Source: Gammaproteobacteria bacterium (GTDB lineage: Bacteria; Pseudomonadota; Gammaproteobacteria; Pseudomonadales; JAUIET01). From it: DNA of 64,000 nucleotides. Under the pieces are notes generated by a model. The model saw only the letters and a program-made list of their open reading frames with translations. It had not been told where the DNA came from and ran no database searches. Of the stretch, positions 25,678 to 35,453 are shown in pieces. Position numbers and translations under genes: made by a program. Numbering within the stretch: position 1 is the first letter of the stretch; each line of letters starts with the position of its first letter. Location: NCBI GenBank assembly GCA_030431775.1, contig JAUIHW010000010.1, forward strand, positions 47,923 through 111,922, in the 5' to 3' direction.

Positions 25678-28083
25678 ATGACGGAATCGCCCATGCAAAC
25701 TCGCAACCATCACCGCTTGGCACCCATCGCCCTGTCCCTGGCTATGGTACCGAGCGTCCCGCTTATGGCTCAGCAGCTGATACTAGAAGAGGTGATTATT
25801 ACCGCGCAAAAACGGGAGCAGAGCCTGCAGGACGTGCCTATCGCCGTGGCCGCCATGACCGGTGAAATGATTGAAGATATCGGCATCACCGACCTGGAGG
25901 AACTGACCCTTTACATCCCCAACGTCACTATTAACCAGGGTCAAGCAACCCCTAATCTGTTCGTCCGCGGTGTTGGTTCCGGCACAAACCCCGGTTTTGA
26001 ACAATCAGTAGGACTGTATATTGACGGCCTTTACTCCGGCCGAGGTCAGCTTGCCAAGGTGCCCCTCACGCTCGACCTGCAGCGGGTCGAGGTGCTCAAG
26101 GGGCCCCAGGGCATCCTGTTCGGTAAGAACACAATTGGTGGCGCTATCAATATCACCACCGCGCGTCCAGACTTTGAGAGTGGTGGCTATGTGGAGGCAT
26201 TGTACGAGCCGGACCATGGTGAGCAGCTGTACACGGGTGTGCTCACCGGTGGCTTGAGTGACAAAGTGGCGGGTCGCCTGGCGGTGCGCTACGAGGGCAT
26301 GGATGGCTGGTGGGATAACGAAACCCTCAACGAGGAGGGGCCAGACAAACAAAACTTGTTCCTGCGCGGCAGCCTGTTGTGGGAAGCCAGCGATACCCTG
26401 GAGGTGATCGTCAAGTACGAACATGGTGACTTCGAGGTCCTGGGACGCCCGCAGGTGGTGTACCAGTCAGACCAGCCGGTGAACGTCTTCGGTGAGGAGC
26501 CCTTCCCGGTGATCGATGATCACGACCGTGGCGCAGGTGATATTCTCGATACAGACGACACAGATATTGACATGGCGCTGTTGACTGTGAATTGGGATGC
26601 GGAAGTGGGGACCGTGACCTCGATTACCGGCTATGCCACCTACGATACCAGCCGTAATACTAACAGTGACATGGCGGCGACACCCTCCATCAACAGGCTC
26701 CAGGAGGAACAGTACGATCAGTTCAGCCAGGAGCTACGTCTCGTGTCGCCGGGCGATGAAACCTTAGACTGGATCGTTGGCGCTTACTATCAGAAGTCTG
26801 AACTTGATGTCAGCAAAACCAACACCGATCTTGACTTCCTGCGTTCCGGCCCACTGGCAGTGCCGCCACTGGTTTACACCACGGACGAACGCATTCCGAC
26901 TCGTTTCGACCAGGACTCCAACAGCTGGGCTGTATTTGCTCAGGGAAGCTATGCACTGACGGATACTCTCAGATTGGGCCTGGGTCTGCGCTACAACGAG
27001 GAGGAAAAGGAAGTCGACAAGGTGGTGTCATCCCCGGGGCTGGGTGCTCGAGCCGGCGCCAATCTGACCGTGCTGGCCAACCCGGCGTCTGGCATACTCA
27101 TCGAGGACCTGCGCAGCCATTCCTTTCTCGGACTGGAGCGTGACGAGGATGAGTTCACCTGGTCGGCAAATCTGCAATGGGACGCCAGCGATGGCTCGAT
27201 GTTGTACGCCAGCGTGAGCACCGGCTTCAAGGGCGGCGGCTTCGATGAAGCATACAGTAATGCGGGGCCCACAGCACGCACCGGTAATATTCTTACCGGA
27301 GAGCCAGATGGGGGTGTGGTAGACATGGGGGTCGACAGCTCAATCCTCGAATACGACAAGGAAACCGTATTGGCTTATGAACTCGGTGCCAAGATGACCC
27401 TGGCCGATGGTGCTGCAAACCTCAATATCGCCGTATTTCGCATGGAGTATGAGGACCTGCAAACCAGCGCATTGATTGGCGATGTGTTCCGGGTAGGTAA
27501 CGCAGGTGAGTCGATAAGCCAGGGTATTGAAGTAGACGGCCGCTGGCTGCTAGCCGAGGGTTTTACTATCGGCGGCGCTGTAGCCTACCTGGATGCCTAC
27601 TATGACGCATTCGACAATGCGCCCTGCACGGTGCCCCAGGACAGTGACCCAATCAATAATCCGGGCTGTCTCGGTGAAGACGGTAGCAATATTGCGCCTG
27701 GTGAATCGGGGGTACAGGACCTCACTGACGAGACCCTTCTATTCGCCCCAGAATGGAGCGGCAACCTCAATGTAGAGTGGATTGTACCGGTCGGCAGTGA
27801 CCTGGAGGTGCGCAGCAACCTGGATGTGAACTACACTGGCGAGTTCTACTCTGCCCTGGACCTCGATCGAAACACCAAGCACGATTCTGCGACCAAGGTA
27901 AACCTGCGTATTGCCCTGACGGACATCGGTGACACCTGGTCAGTTGCCATTATCGGCAAGAACCTGACCGACGAGGAAACCATGTTGTGGCGCAACGACG
28001 TGGCCCTGACCGCAAGCAACAGCTACTTCGGCGTACCGGAGCGCGGCAGGTCTGTTGCAGTACAGGCCAGGTATCGTTTCTAA
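25678..28083 (+). CDS. TonB-dependent receptor
   Basis: 801 aa; LEEVIITAQKREQSLQDVPIAV, DLQRVEVLKGPQGILFGKNTIGGAIN, ends QARYRF. Confidence 0.95.
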   Translation: MTESPMQTRNHHRLAPIALSLAMVPSVPLMAQQLILEEVIITAQKREQSLQDVPIAVAAMTGEMIEDIGITDLEELTLYIPNVTINQGQATPNLFVRGVGSGTNPGFEQSVGLYIDGLYSGRGQLAKVPLTLDLQRVEVLKGPQGILFGKNTIGGAINITTARPDFESGGYVEALYEPDHGEQLYTGVLTGGLSDKVAGRLAVRYEGMDGWWDNETLNEEGPDKQNLFLRGSLLWEASDTLEVIVKYEHGDFEVLGRPQVVYQSDQPVNVFGEEPFPVIDDHDRGAGDILDTDDTDIDMALLTVNWDAEVGTVTSITGYATYDTSRNTNSDMAATPSINRLQEEQYDQFSQELRLVSPGDETLDWIVGAYYQKSELDVSKTNTDLDFLRSGPLAVPPLVYTTDERIPTRFDQDSNSWAVFAQGSYALTDTLRLGLGLRYNEEEKEVDKVVSSPGLGARAGANLTVLANPASGILIEDLRSHSFLGLERDEDEFTWSANLQWDASDGSMLYASVSTGFKGGGFDEAYSNAGPTARTGNILTGEPDGGVVDMGVDSSILEYDKETVLAYELGAKMTLADGAANLNIAVFRMEYEDLQTSALIGDVFRVGNAGESISQGIEVDGRWLLAEGFTIGGAVAYLDAYYDAFDNAPCTVPQDSDPINNPGCLGEDGSNIAPGESGVQDLTDETLLFAPEWSGNLNVEWIVPVGSDLEVRSNLDVNYTGEFYSALDLDRNTKHDSATKVNLRIALTDIGDTWSVAIIGKNLTDEETMLWRNDVALTASNSYFGVPERGRSVAVQARYRF

Positions 28084-28168
28084 CGGCCGTTTAATCGCAT
28101 CCTTTTTGGACTATTGATAGCGGTATCACATTGCCGGGGCGGATACTGCCTGAAATGGAGAGTTTCCA

Positions 28169-29689
28169 ATGAAGACGCGATCAAGTCGACCGAGAAGGTG
28201 CAAAGCGGTGCGGGAGTTCCTCGCACTCGTGGTATTTCTTGGACATGCCTGGACTACGGCAAACGCGGCTGAAAGCCAGCCCAACATCGTCTTCATGCTG
28301 GTGGACAATTTTGGCTATGGCGACTTGGGATCCTATGGCGGCGGTGTACTCCGGGGAGTGCCGACACCCAAACTGGACCAGTTGGCTGCGGATGGACTGC
28401 GCCTGACCAACTTTAATGTCGAACCGGAGTGTACTCCGTCTCGTTCTGCGCTCATGACTGGGCGTATGCCAATACGTAGTGGTACATCGTCAGTAGACCA
28501 GTCGGGTGGCCTGGTAGGATTGACTCCATGGGAATACACCCTTGCTGAACTGCTTTCTGATCAGGGCTATGCGAGCGCAGCTTTTGGCAAGTGGCACCTG
28601 GGTAATATTCAGGGTCGTTTCCCGACTGACCAGGGGTTCGACGAATGGTATGGCATTGCTGGCTCCAGCAATGCGCCGCTGCGGGAATTGCAGCCCGGGT
28701 ATGATGCGCAAATCGCGCCTCCGGATGGTCTGTATACCGGTAGAAAAGGCAGCGAGAGCCAAAGGGTGGGTGATTACACCCTGGCTCAGCGGCGCCAGCT
28801 CGACCGCAAAGTGACTGACAGGGGAGTTGAATATATTGAGGAGCACGCACATGCCAATCGCCCCTTCTTCCTGTATCTAGCTTTTTCTTTACCACACAGT
28901 CCGCCACTGCCTCATCCGGAATTTGATCGCAGCGGTTACAGCGATTACCAGAATGCCCTGGCTGAAATCGATCATAATGCGGGGAGAGTGATCGATGCAG
29001 TTGATAAAGCCGGCATTGCAGAGAATACCATTGTTGTGTTCGCCAGCGACAATGGCCCTGAGACCATGTCCGGTATCGGTATCCAGTATGGAGGACAGTC
29101 CGATTCCGGACCCTTTCGTGGGGAATTCCCAAGCGCATGGGAGGGGGCTATTCGCGTCCCGGCTATTATTCGCTGGCCGGGGCATACGCTGCCTGGTCGG
29201 GTATCCAATGAGGTGATCAGTATTCTGGATTTCTACAGCACTTTCGCCAATGTCGCCGGTGCATCGGAACGGGTGCCGGATGACCGCCCCATCGATTCTA
29301 TAGACCAGACCGAATTCCTGTTCAGTGGCCAGGAGAAATCCAACCGGGAACACCTTCTTGTGTTCTACGCACAGGACTTGCTTGCAGTTAAATGGCGCAA
29401 CTTCAAAGTACATTTCGAGACGCGTTCGCCCTCTAGAGGAGCTGTAGTCCAGCCTGGTCAGGGCGTTGTGACATCCACCCACGTAAAGCTGGGGCTGCCG
29501 CAGATATTTGATCTTTATAACGATCCCAAGGAACTGTGGAATATCGCTGCCGCCAATAATTGGTTGCGGTCGGCCATTGTGCCTATTCTGAGGGAGTACG
29601 CCGTGAGTACCTTGCGTTACCCCAATATCGAACCTGGTTCAAGTGGCCCGCGCCGGTCGGGTCAGAAGTCCCCGGTGCGTAAAGAGTGA
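28169..29689 (+). CDS. Sulfatase (arylsulfatase family), Cys type
   Basis: 506 aa; NIVFMLVDNFGYGDLGSYGG; formylglycine motif CTPSRSALMTGR; FGKWHLG; FASDNGPE. Confidence 0.95.
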   Translation: MKTRSSRPRRCKAVREFLALVVFLGHAWTTANAAESQPNIVFMLVDNFGYGDLGSYGGGVLRGVPTPKLDQLAADGLRLTNFNVEPECTPSRSALMTGRMPIRSGTSSVDQSGGLVGLTPWEYTLAELLSDQGYASAAFGKWHLGNIQGRFPTDQGFDEWYGIAGSSNAPLRELQPGYDAQIAPPDGLYTGRKGSESQRVGDYTLAQRRQLDRKVTDRGVEYIEEHAHANRPFFLYLAFSLPHSPPLPHPEFDRSGYSDYQNALAEIDHNAGRVIDAVDKAGIAENTIVVFASDNGPETMSGIGIQYGGQSDSGPFRGEFPSAWEGAIRVPAIIRWPGHTLPGRVSNEVISILDFYSTFANVAGASERVPDDRPIDSIDQTEFLFSGQEKSNREHLLVFYAQDLLAVKWRNFKVHFETRSPSRGAVVQPGQGVVTSTHVKLGLPQIFDLYNDPKELWNIAAANNWLRSAIVPILREYAVSTLRYPNIEPGSSGPRRSGQKSPVRKE

Positions 29690-29740
29690 GAGATGTGCTG
29701 CAAATTATCTCAATAGAATATGAACCTTGTCCGGCTAATC

Positions 29741-29846
29741 CGGGGACAGTTCACCGATCTAAGCAGATTCCAGACAGATCGGGTCTGAGCCAGCTCTTAC
29801 AGTCAGCATTGCCGGGATGAAGTAATAAACAGGGTAACTGTCCCCG
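29741..29846. repeat. 106-bp element copy 1 with terminal inverted repeats
   Basis: Starts CGGGGACAGTT and ends AACTGTCCCCG (11-bp perfect TIR); second copy of the same length at 30797-30902. Confidence 0.8.
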
Positions 29847-29893
29847 CAATTGGCTGAAACTAAACCACACACTATACAGACGAACAACGAATA

Positions 29894-30715
29894 CTAACCC
29901 CTCTGGTCATGCGCCTGGGCATTGCCCGCAATAGACACGTAACGTTCTTCCAGCTCTTTTTGCCGAACCAGTGCTGCCGGGTCAAGATCGCTTTGGGCGG
30001 GTAGGTCCGGCTCAAAGTGCTGATAGCGATCTTCCCCTCGAACCAACAACGCCGAATCTATCTGCTGTTTGGTTTGCTGTACATGGGGCGCAAAATACTG
30101 CACATTCAGGCCTATGCGCCGGTCACTGCTATGGTTCGGCATGGATGCGTGCAAGGTCCACCCATGGTGGAACGACGCCTCGCCCGGTTGGAGTGCGCAA
30201 TAGACCGAGTTGCCCTCGTTGACGCCCCGCACCGTTTGCCCCTGGAGCAAAACGTTTGAAGAGTCCTGGGTTACTTCGTGATGTTGGCGACCAGACACAT
30301 GACTACCGGCAACCATGCGCATGCAGCCGCTTTCCCTGGTTGCAGGCGACAGTGCCAGCCACATGGTTACCTGATCATCATGGCTCAAGCCCCAATAGGT
30401 CAGATCTTGATGCCAGCTAACGTGGCTAGCGGTATTGGCTTCCTTAACAATGTACGTGGCGTTGTACAGTAAAATATCAGGGCCAATCATCGCTTCCACA
30501 ATGTCCAGTACCGCCGGTAAGGTAGCCAATGTCATTGGTGAGCGAAGAATGGTGTGTACCTTGCTTCTGTAATGCAGCGGGCCTATCACAGACTCTGCAT
30601 TTTCCATCGCCTCCCGGTGGGCACCGGCCGTAGCCGTATCCACAATTCGTACGCCGGAAACAAAACCATCGCGCTCATAGCGCTGTTTGAGACTCCTAAT
30701 TTGCGCCTTCATCAC
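29894..30715 (-). CDS. Phytanoyl-CoA dioxygenase (PhyH)-family protein
   Basis: 273 aa; SWHQDLTYWGLSHDDQVTMWLALSP, GSHVSGRQHHEV, FHHGWTLHASMPNHSSDRRIGLNVQYF. Confidence 0.9.
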   Translation of the reverse strand: MMKAQIRSLKQRYERDGFVSGVRIVDTATAGAHREAMENAESVIGPLHYRSKVHTILRSPMTLATLPAVLDIVEAMIGPDILLYNATYIVKEANTASHVSWHQDLTYWGLSHDDQVTMWLALSPATRESGCMRMVAGSHVSGRQHHEVTQDSSNVLLQGQTVRGVNEGNSVYCALQPGEASFHHGWTLHASMPNHSSDRRIGLNVQYFAPHVQQTKQQIDSALLVRGEDRYQHFEPDLPAQSDLDPAALVRQKELEERYVSIAGNAQAHDQRG

Positions 30716-30796
30716 GCCCCCGTTACATGTTAAGTCTAACTGATAGCGATTCTATGCCAAATGCTGCTGGCGCACTCGGGCTTAATCACTGCAATC

Positions 30797-30902
30797 CGGG
30801 GACAGATAACGATCTAAGCAGATTCTAGCCAAACCGGGACTGGCGCCAGCTCGCATTGTCAGCCGTGCTGGGGTCAAGTAGTAAATAGAGTAACTGTCCC
30901 CG
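30797..30902. repeat. 106-bp element copy 2 with terminal inverted repeats, direct orientation to copy 1
   Basis: Starts CGGGGACAG, ends CTGTCCCCG; internal CGATCTAAGCAGATTC and CAGCTC shared with copy 1. Confidence 0.8.
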
Positions 30903-31094
30903 CGATGTCGTTGTAAAAAGGCTACCGACCGTTTGGCCGCTTAATTGGCTTCGGATGTTAGCTTTTCTAGAAGTAACTGGTCATGAGGTCGGCGGCCCTT
31001 ACCGTTAGTCTCGCATGCATCGACTACCGACAGAAAAAAGACTCAGGCGTGCTCTATCAGCAACACAATTATTTATTGGAAGGAAATATAATCG

Positions 31095-32111
31095 ATGAAC
31101 ATATTGCCATTGATGAGTTCCTGGGTCTGCCCGCGCGGCCTTGCTGCCACTACGTGTTCGACACTGCTAGCTTTCATCACCCTGCCCGCGCTGGCAGAGC
31201 AAGGGTGTGCTTCCAGCGCTAGGCTGGCCAGCCTGGCCTGCGAATATTCCGTGCGCGACGACTTTCATGCCAAGCGTGCTATTTGCTTGGATGGCGCCGC
31301 CGCCGAGCTCAGTGATTGCTTCGTTGAGGCTCAGGAGAGCGCCGATGAAGCACGTGAGGAATGCGCCGCGGTTGATGAAGCCAGGCTTGATTTGTGCGAG
31401 CGGCTGGAGGATGCAGTACACAATCCCGAGTTCGGAGAGGAGTTCGCTGCAAACTTTGTTGATCCCCTTCAGATAGGTGTGTCTGTCACCCCCAATCCCT
31501 ATTTTCCGCTGACTCAGGGAAACCGTTGGGTCTACCAGGGCAGTTTTGATGATGACGGCGAGGAAATCACTGAAGTCATTACCATTACGGTGGAGCCGAG
31601 AACAAAAATGATTGCAGGGATACGCTGCCTGGTTGTTCGGGATGTGGTGGAAATCGACGGCGAGCTCATTGAGGACACTGACGATTGGTTCGCCCAGGAT
31701 GTAGACGGCAACGTCTGGTACTGCGGTGAAGAAGTCAAGGACTACGAAACCTTTGAAGAGGATGAGCCTCCCTTGCCTGAACTCGTCTCAGATGATGGTT
31801 CCTTCAAGGCTGGCCAGGACGGTGATGAGGGCGGTGTTCTGCTTCCTGCGAATCCCGTAGTGGGCGAGATATTCCGCCAGGAACTGTCCATCGCCAATGC
31901 TGAGGATGCGATTGAGATCCTGGCGACCGATGCCAGTGAAGCATCACAGGCCGCATCCTGCTCCGGTAATTGCCTGCAGACTTACGATTTTTCGCCTCTG
32001 GATCCTGAAGCGCAAGAGCACAAATTCTACGCGCCCGGAATTGGCAAGATTGTGGAAATCAATCTGACTGAAGACACACGAGTCGAGCTGATCGACTATA
32101 GCGTTAACTAG
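31095..32111 (+). CDS. Secreted protein of unknown function, Cys-containing helical region plus C-terminal beta-rich domain
   Basis: 338 aa; N-terminal signal peptide; NPYFPLTQGNRWVYQG...CLVVRDVVEIDGELIEDTDDWFAQDVDGNVWYCGEEVKDYETF. Confidence 0.8.
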   Translation: MNILPLMSSWVCPRGLAATTCSTLLAFITLPALAEQGCASSARLASLACEYSVRDDFHAKRAICLDGAAAELSDCFVEAQESADEAREECAAVDEARLDLCERLEDAVHNPEFGEEFAANFVDPLQIGVSVTPNPYFPLTQGNRWVYQGSFDDDGEEITEVITITVEPRTKMIAGIRCLVVRDVVEIDGELIEDTDDWFAQDVDGNVWYCGEEVKDYETFEEDEPPLPELVSDDGSFKAGQDGDEGGVLLPANPVVGEIFRQELSIANAEDAIEILATDASEASQAASCSGNCLQTYDFSPLDPEAQEHKFYAPGIGKIVEINLTEDTRVELIDYSVN

Positions 32112-32139
32112 TGCCCAGCTCACAAAAAGGTATATCATC

Positions 32140-33948
32140 ATGAATAGCATTCACAAACTGCTAGCAACCACGGCTATTATGGGCGTGATCGGCGCAGCGC
32201 CTGGCTGCGGAAATAGCTCAAATCGCAACCAGATCCAGACCCCAACCCCGACCCCGCCAGCTGCGCTGACCATCGAAGGTGAGATCCATGACGGCCCGGT
32301 TTCCGGGGGGAGTCTGTACATTTTTGATGCCACCGGCATTGTCGCGGCGCTGGGTGATGCTGCGACAGCCGAGGATCGAGCCGCAGCTCTGGATGCCGCT
32401 TCGCCCCTGGTGAGTCTGCAGCGCGAGTCGGAATCCGGGCCCACCTACAGTATTGAAGTAGACGGCCAGCATGCAGACAAGGCATTGTTTATCGTGTTCG
32501 ACGGTGCCGACTCTAACGATGCGAGTTTCGGTGGCGAATCGCTGGATATGCTTAGCATGGTCATCAGTATTGCAGAGGGAGAAACCGGCATCGCTAATAT
32601 CACCCCGCACACCAGCTTGAGCACGCAGCAAATCGTTCTGGCCTTGGACCCAGATGGGGATGGCGCGGTGATCGACCAGGCTGAAATTGCTAACGTCTTT
32701 GATGGCGCCCTGGCCAATACTCTAACAGTTTTCGGCAGAGACACTCATGGGGAGGAGTTCTTTGCTGACAGTAGCCCATTCTCCGAAGATGATGGGGAAC
32801 TGCTGACCGCCTCAGCTGAGCATCTGGCGATTTTTTTGCGTGGCGCGAATTCTTATTCGGCGAGCAATATCCACAACGTGTACAGCGTGCTGGCTGCCGA
32901 TATTGCCGATGGGGAACTGGATGGCGTTCTAGACGAAAGTTTAGAGCTTTCTGAATCACTGCGGACGCTGGCCGGAAAGCTGCAAAGTTTTGCAGACGCC
33001 GCAGTACAGCTGCCCGATCAGGGCTTGAGCCCTTCCTGCAGCGCATCGGCGAACGAATTGCATAAATCCTGCGGTTACGAGGTTCTGGACGAGGCCTTTA
33101 TTGGTGCAGCAAAATGCGCGGATCTCGGCTCCGAAGAAACGGCTGAAGAATGCCTGGCCGAGCTCGACGAAACGCGGGCGGAAGCCTTTGGGGAGTGCGG
33201 CGATATTCATGAGGCACGGCTGGCGATGTGTGATGAACTGGGCGACGCCATTCATGACCCGCAGTTCGGCCTGAACTATGCCGAGCAATTTGTCGACCCC
33301 AGAAATATCGGTAGCACGGTGACTCCCAATCCGTACTTCCCCCTGGTGAATGGTAACGAATGGGTGTTTGAAGGCAGCTTTGAAGAAGACGGTGAAACCG
33401 TTACCGAACGGATCACCATCACCGTGTCTGACAAAATTAAAATGATTGACGGGATTGCCTGCCTAGTGGTCCGCGACGTCGTTGTTATCGACGGTGAGTT
33501 AATTGAAGATACCGACGACTGGTTCGCCCAAGATAACGACGGCAACGTCTGGTATTGTGGCGAGGAGGTGAAGGACTACGAAACCTTTGATGGCGACGAA
33601 CCTCAGGTTCCGGAGTTAATTGCCATTGACGGCTCCTTCAAGGCTGATCGGGACGGTGACGAAGGAGGGATCCTGCTTCCCGCCGATGCACAGGTCGGCG
33701 ATGTCTTTCGCCAGGAGTTCTCCGCAGCAAATGCTGAGGACGCGATTGAAATCCTGGCCGTTAATGCTGAGGAAAGTGTACCGGCCGCCAATTGTGACGG
33801 CGAATGCCTGCAAACCCGTGATTTCTCGCCGCTGGACCCGGGCGTAGAGGAGCACAAGTTTTACAAACCTGGAATTGGCAAAATTCTGGAGATTGACCTG
33901 GAAAGTGGGGACCGCGTGGAATTGATCGAGTTTAGCCAGGCGCAGTAG
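32140..33948 (+). CDS. Predicted lipoprotein; paralog of the preceding gene with an added N-terminal region
   Basis: 602 aa; lipobox-like signal (IGAAPGC); C-terminal region NPYFPLVNGNEWVFEG...CLVVRDVVVIDGELIEDTDDWFAQDNDGNVWYCGEEVKDYETFDG aligns along its length with 31095-32111. Confidence 0.85.
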   Translation: MNSIHKLLATTAIMGVIGAAPGCGNSSNRNQIQTPTPTPPAALTIEGEIHDGPVSGGSLYIFDATGIVAALGDAATAEDRAAALDAASPLVSLQRESESGPTYSIEVDGQHADKALFIVFDGADSNDASFGGESLDMLSMVISIAEGETGIANITPHTSLSTQQIVLALDPDGDGAVIDQAEIANVFDGALANTLTVFGRDTHGEEFFADSSPFSEDDGELLTASAEHLAIFLRGANSYSASNIHNVYSVLAADIADGELDGVLDESLELSESLRTLAGKLQSFADAAVQLPDQGLSPSCSASANELHKSCGYEVLDEAFIGAAKCADLGSEETAEECLAELDETRAEAFGECGDIHEARLAMCDELGDAIHDPQFGLNYAEQFVDPRNIGSTVTPNPYFPLVNGNEWVFEGSFEEDGETVTERITITVSDKIKMIDGIACLVVRDVVVIDGELIEDTDDWFAQDNDGNVWYCGEEVKDYETFDGDEPQVPELIAIDGSFKADRDGDEGGILLPADAQVGDVFRQEFSAANAEDAIEILAVNAEESVPAANCDGECLQTRDFSPLDPGVEEHKFYKPGIGKILEIDLESGDRVELIEFSQAQ

Positions 33949-34062
33949 AGCAGTGCTGAAACACGGGCAAAGTCACCTGATTAATTAAGCAAGGATGCGG
34001 TTCTTCATCATTAACCGGTTAAAGCCGGGCTACCTACGTGCCCGGTAAGGACCTTCAGAATT

Positions 34063-34418
34063 TGGTGGAGGTGGCGGGACTTGAACCCGCGTCCGTCAGT
34101 CCGTTGCCCAGGGATCTACATGCTTAGGTCCGTCAATTAATTTAGCGCTTTACAGCCCGACGGGCAGGACGTGAAGCGCGAGCCTGAGATTTGTTTAACA
34201 GCGCCGCGTCAGGCACACTTTGCTGCGGTCCGGTTCTGTATGACAGTTACTTCCCGTTTACCGGCATCCGGTGGTAACTGTTAGCAGGGTTTAAGCTGCT
34301 AAAGCGTACGAATTGTCGTTTGCGACTATTCAGATACAGCTTTGGATTAACGAGATTGGCTGTCATCTCGGCATGCACACAAGGGTTTCGTAACCCACGT
34401 CGATACCAGTTCACCCCC
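34063..34418 (-). ncRNA. ssrA: Transfer-messenger RNA (tmRNA)
   Basis: Minus strand starts GGGGGTGAACTGG, ends CGGGTTCAAGTCCCGCCACCTCCACCA; acceptor GGGGGUG pairs with CACCUCC; tag ORF GCA AAC GAC AAT TCG TAC GCT TTA GCA GCT TAA = ANDNSYALAA. Confidence 0.96.
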
Positions 34419-34430
34419 TCTGAGCGCCTG

Positions 34431-34763
34431 TGGCGGCGCATTTCATCGTTGTGATTTTCGCTCGTTCAGTCATGTATTCGTCTATACACTCCTTCGCTCG
34501 CTTAAATCACGCCTTGAACTGCACCACCACAGGCGCTCAGAGAGCAGGCTGGCGGCGCATTTCATCGTTGTGATTTTCGCTCGTTCAGTCATGTATTCGT
34601 CTATACACTCCTTCGCTCGCTTAAATCACGCCTTGAACTGCGCCACCACAGGCGCTCAGAGAGCACGCTGGCGGCGCATTTCATCGTTGTTTTCTTCACG
34701 CTGTCGGTCATGTATTCATTGATACACTCCCTTCTTGGCTCAGAAAACGCCTCGTTCTGCACG
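34431..34763. repeat. Three tandem about 119-bp palindromic repeat units (third diverged/partial) between smpB and ssrA
   Basis: Units start tggcggcgcatttcatcgttgt at 34431, 34550 and 34669; units 1 and 2 nearly identical; each has GTGATTT...AAATCAC (GTTTTCT...AGAAAAC in unit 3) and TGTAT...ATACA inverted repeats. Confidence 0.9.
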
Positions 34764-34868
34764 AAGTGATCGTTGCAGAACCGGGACTATTGTAGTCTAT
34801 TTGAGTCATGTGCGGACGGTAAGTTCCCTGCAATTGGCTCAAGGGGGTGTAAGCGCTGCCGGCTTTGC

Positions 34869-35351
34869 CTAGCGGTTGCTGCTTCGCATCACCCGCTGCT
34901 TCTCCCGGTTCCAGTCGCGCTCTTTCTCAGTCGCCCGCTTGTCATGGGCTTTTTTACCCTTGGCAATCGCAATCTCGCACTTGACCAGGTGTTTTTTCCA
35001 ATACAGCGCAGTTGCCACGCAGGTGTAGCCCTCTCGCTCGGTGGCATTGCGTATCCTGGCAATCTCGCGGCGGCTGAGCAGCAGCTTGCGAGTGCGCTTC
35101 GGGTCGGCATCTACGTGCGTGCTGGCGCTGAGTAATGGCTCTATCTGTGCACCCAGCAGCCAGACTTCTCCATCTTTCAGCAGTACATAGCTGTCTACCA
35201 GCTGCGCTTTGCCAGCGCGCAGCGCTTTGACTTCCCAGCCTTCCAGAACCACGCCAGCCTCGAAACGTTCCTCCAACAGGAAGTCATGGCGCGCCTTTTT
35301 GTTGAGCGCTATCGTATTGCTACCGGACTTTTTCTTGGGCTTCTTACTCAT
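34869..35351 (-). CDS. smpB: SsrA-binding protein SmpB
   Basis: [56 protein letters not shown]; start set at 35351. Confidence 0.97.
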   Translation of the reverse strand: MSKKPKKKSGSNTIALNKKARHDFLLEERFEAGVVLEGWEVKALRAGKAQLVDSYVLLKDGEVWLLGAQIEPLLSASTHVDADPKRTRKLLLSRREIARIRNATEREGYTCVATALYWKKHLVKCEIAIAKGKKAHDKRATEKERDWNREKQRVMRSSNR

Positions 35352-35453
35352 TGCCGCATTATATCGATAGCGCCAGCCGATACGACATAAATTAGTTGAG
35401 ACCAGCCGGCCTTTACAAGAGAATGGACGTTTGTCTATTCGCAAGACTCCGAC

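Noticed and set aside
34024-34046. Rho-independent terminator for ssrA (GCCGGGC...GCCCGGT)
   Set aside because: Stem is short (6 bp strong) and the following T-run is weak; could be a processing hairpin, not reported as a terminator.
34247-34441. 64-aa minus-strand ORF
   Set aside because: Lies within ssrA in a frame different from the tag; not a protein gene.
34431-34763. CRISPR-like repetition
   Set aside because: Units are contiguous 119-bp palindromes without unique spacers and no cas genes are present.
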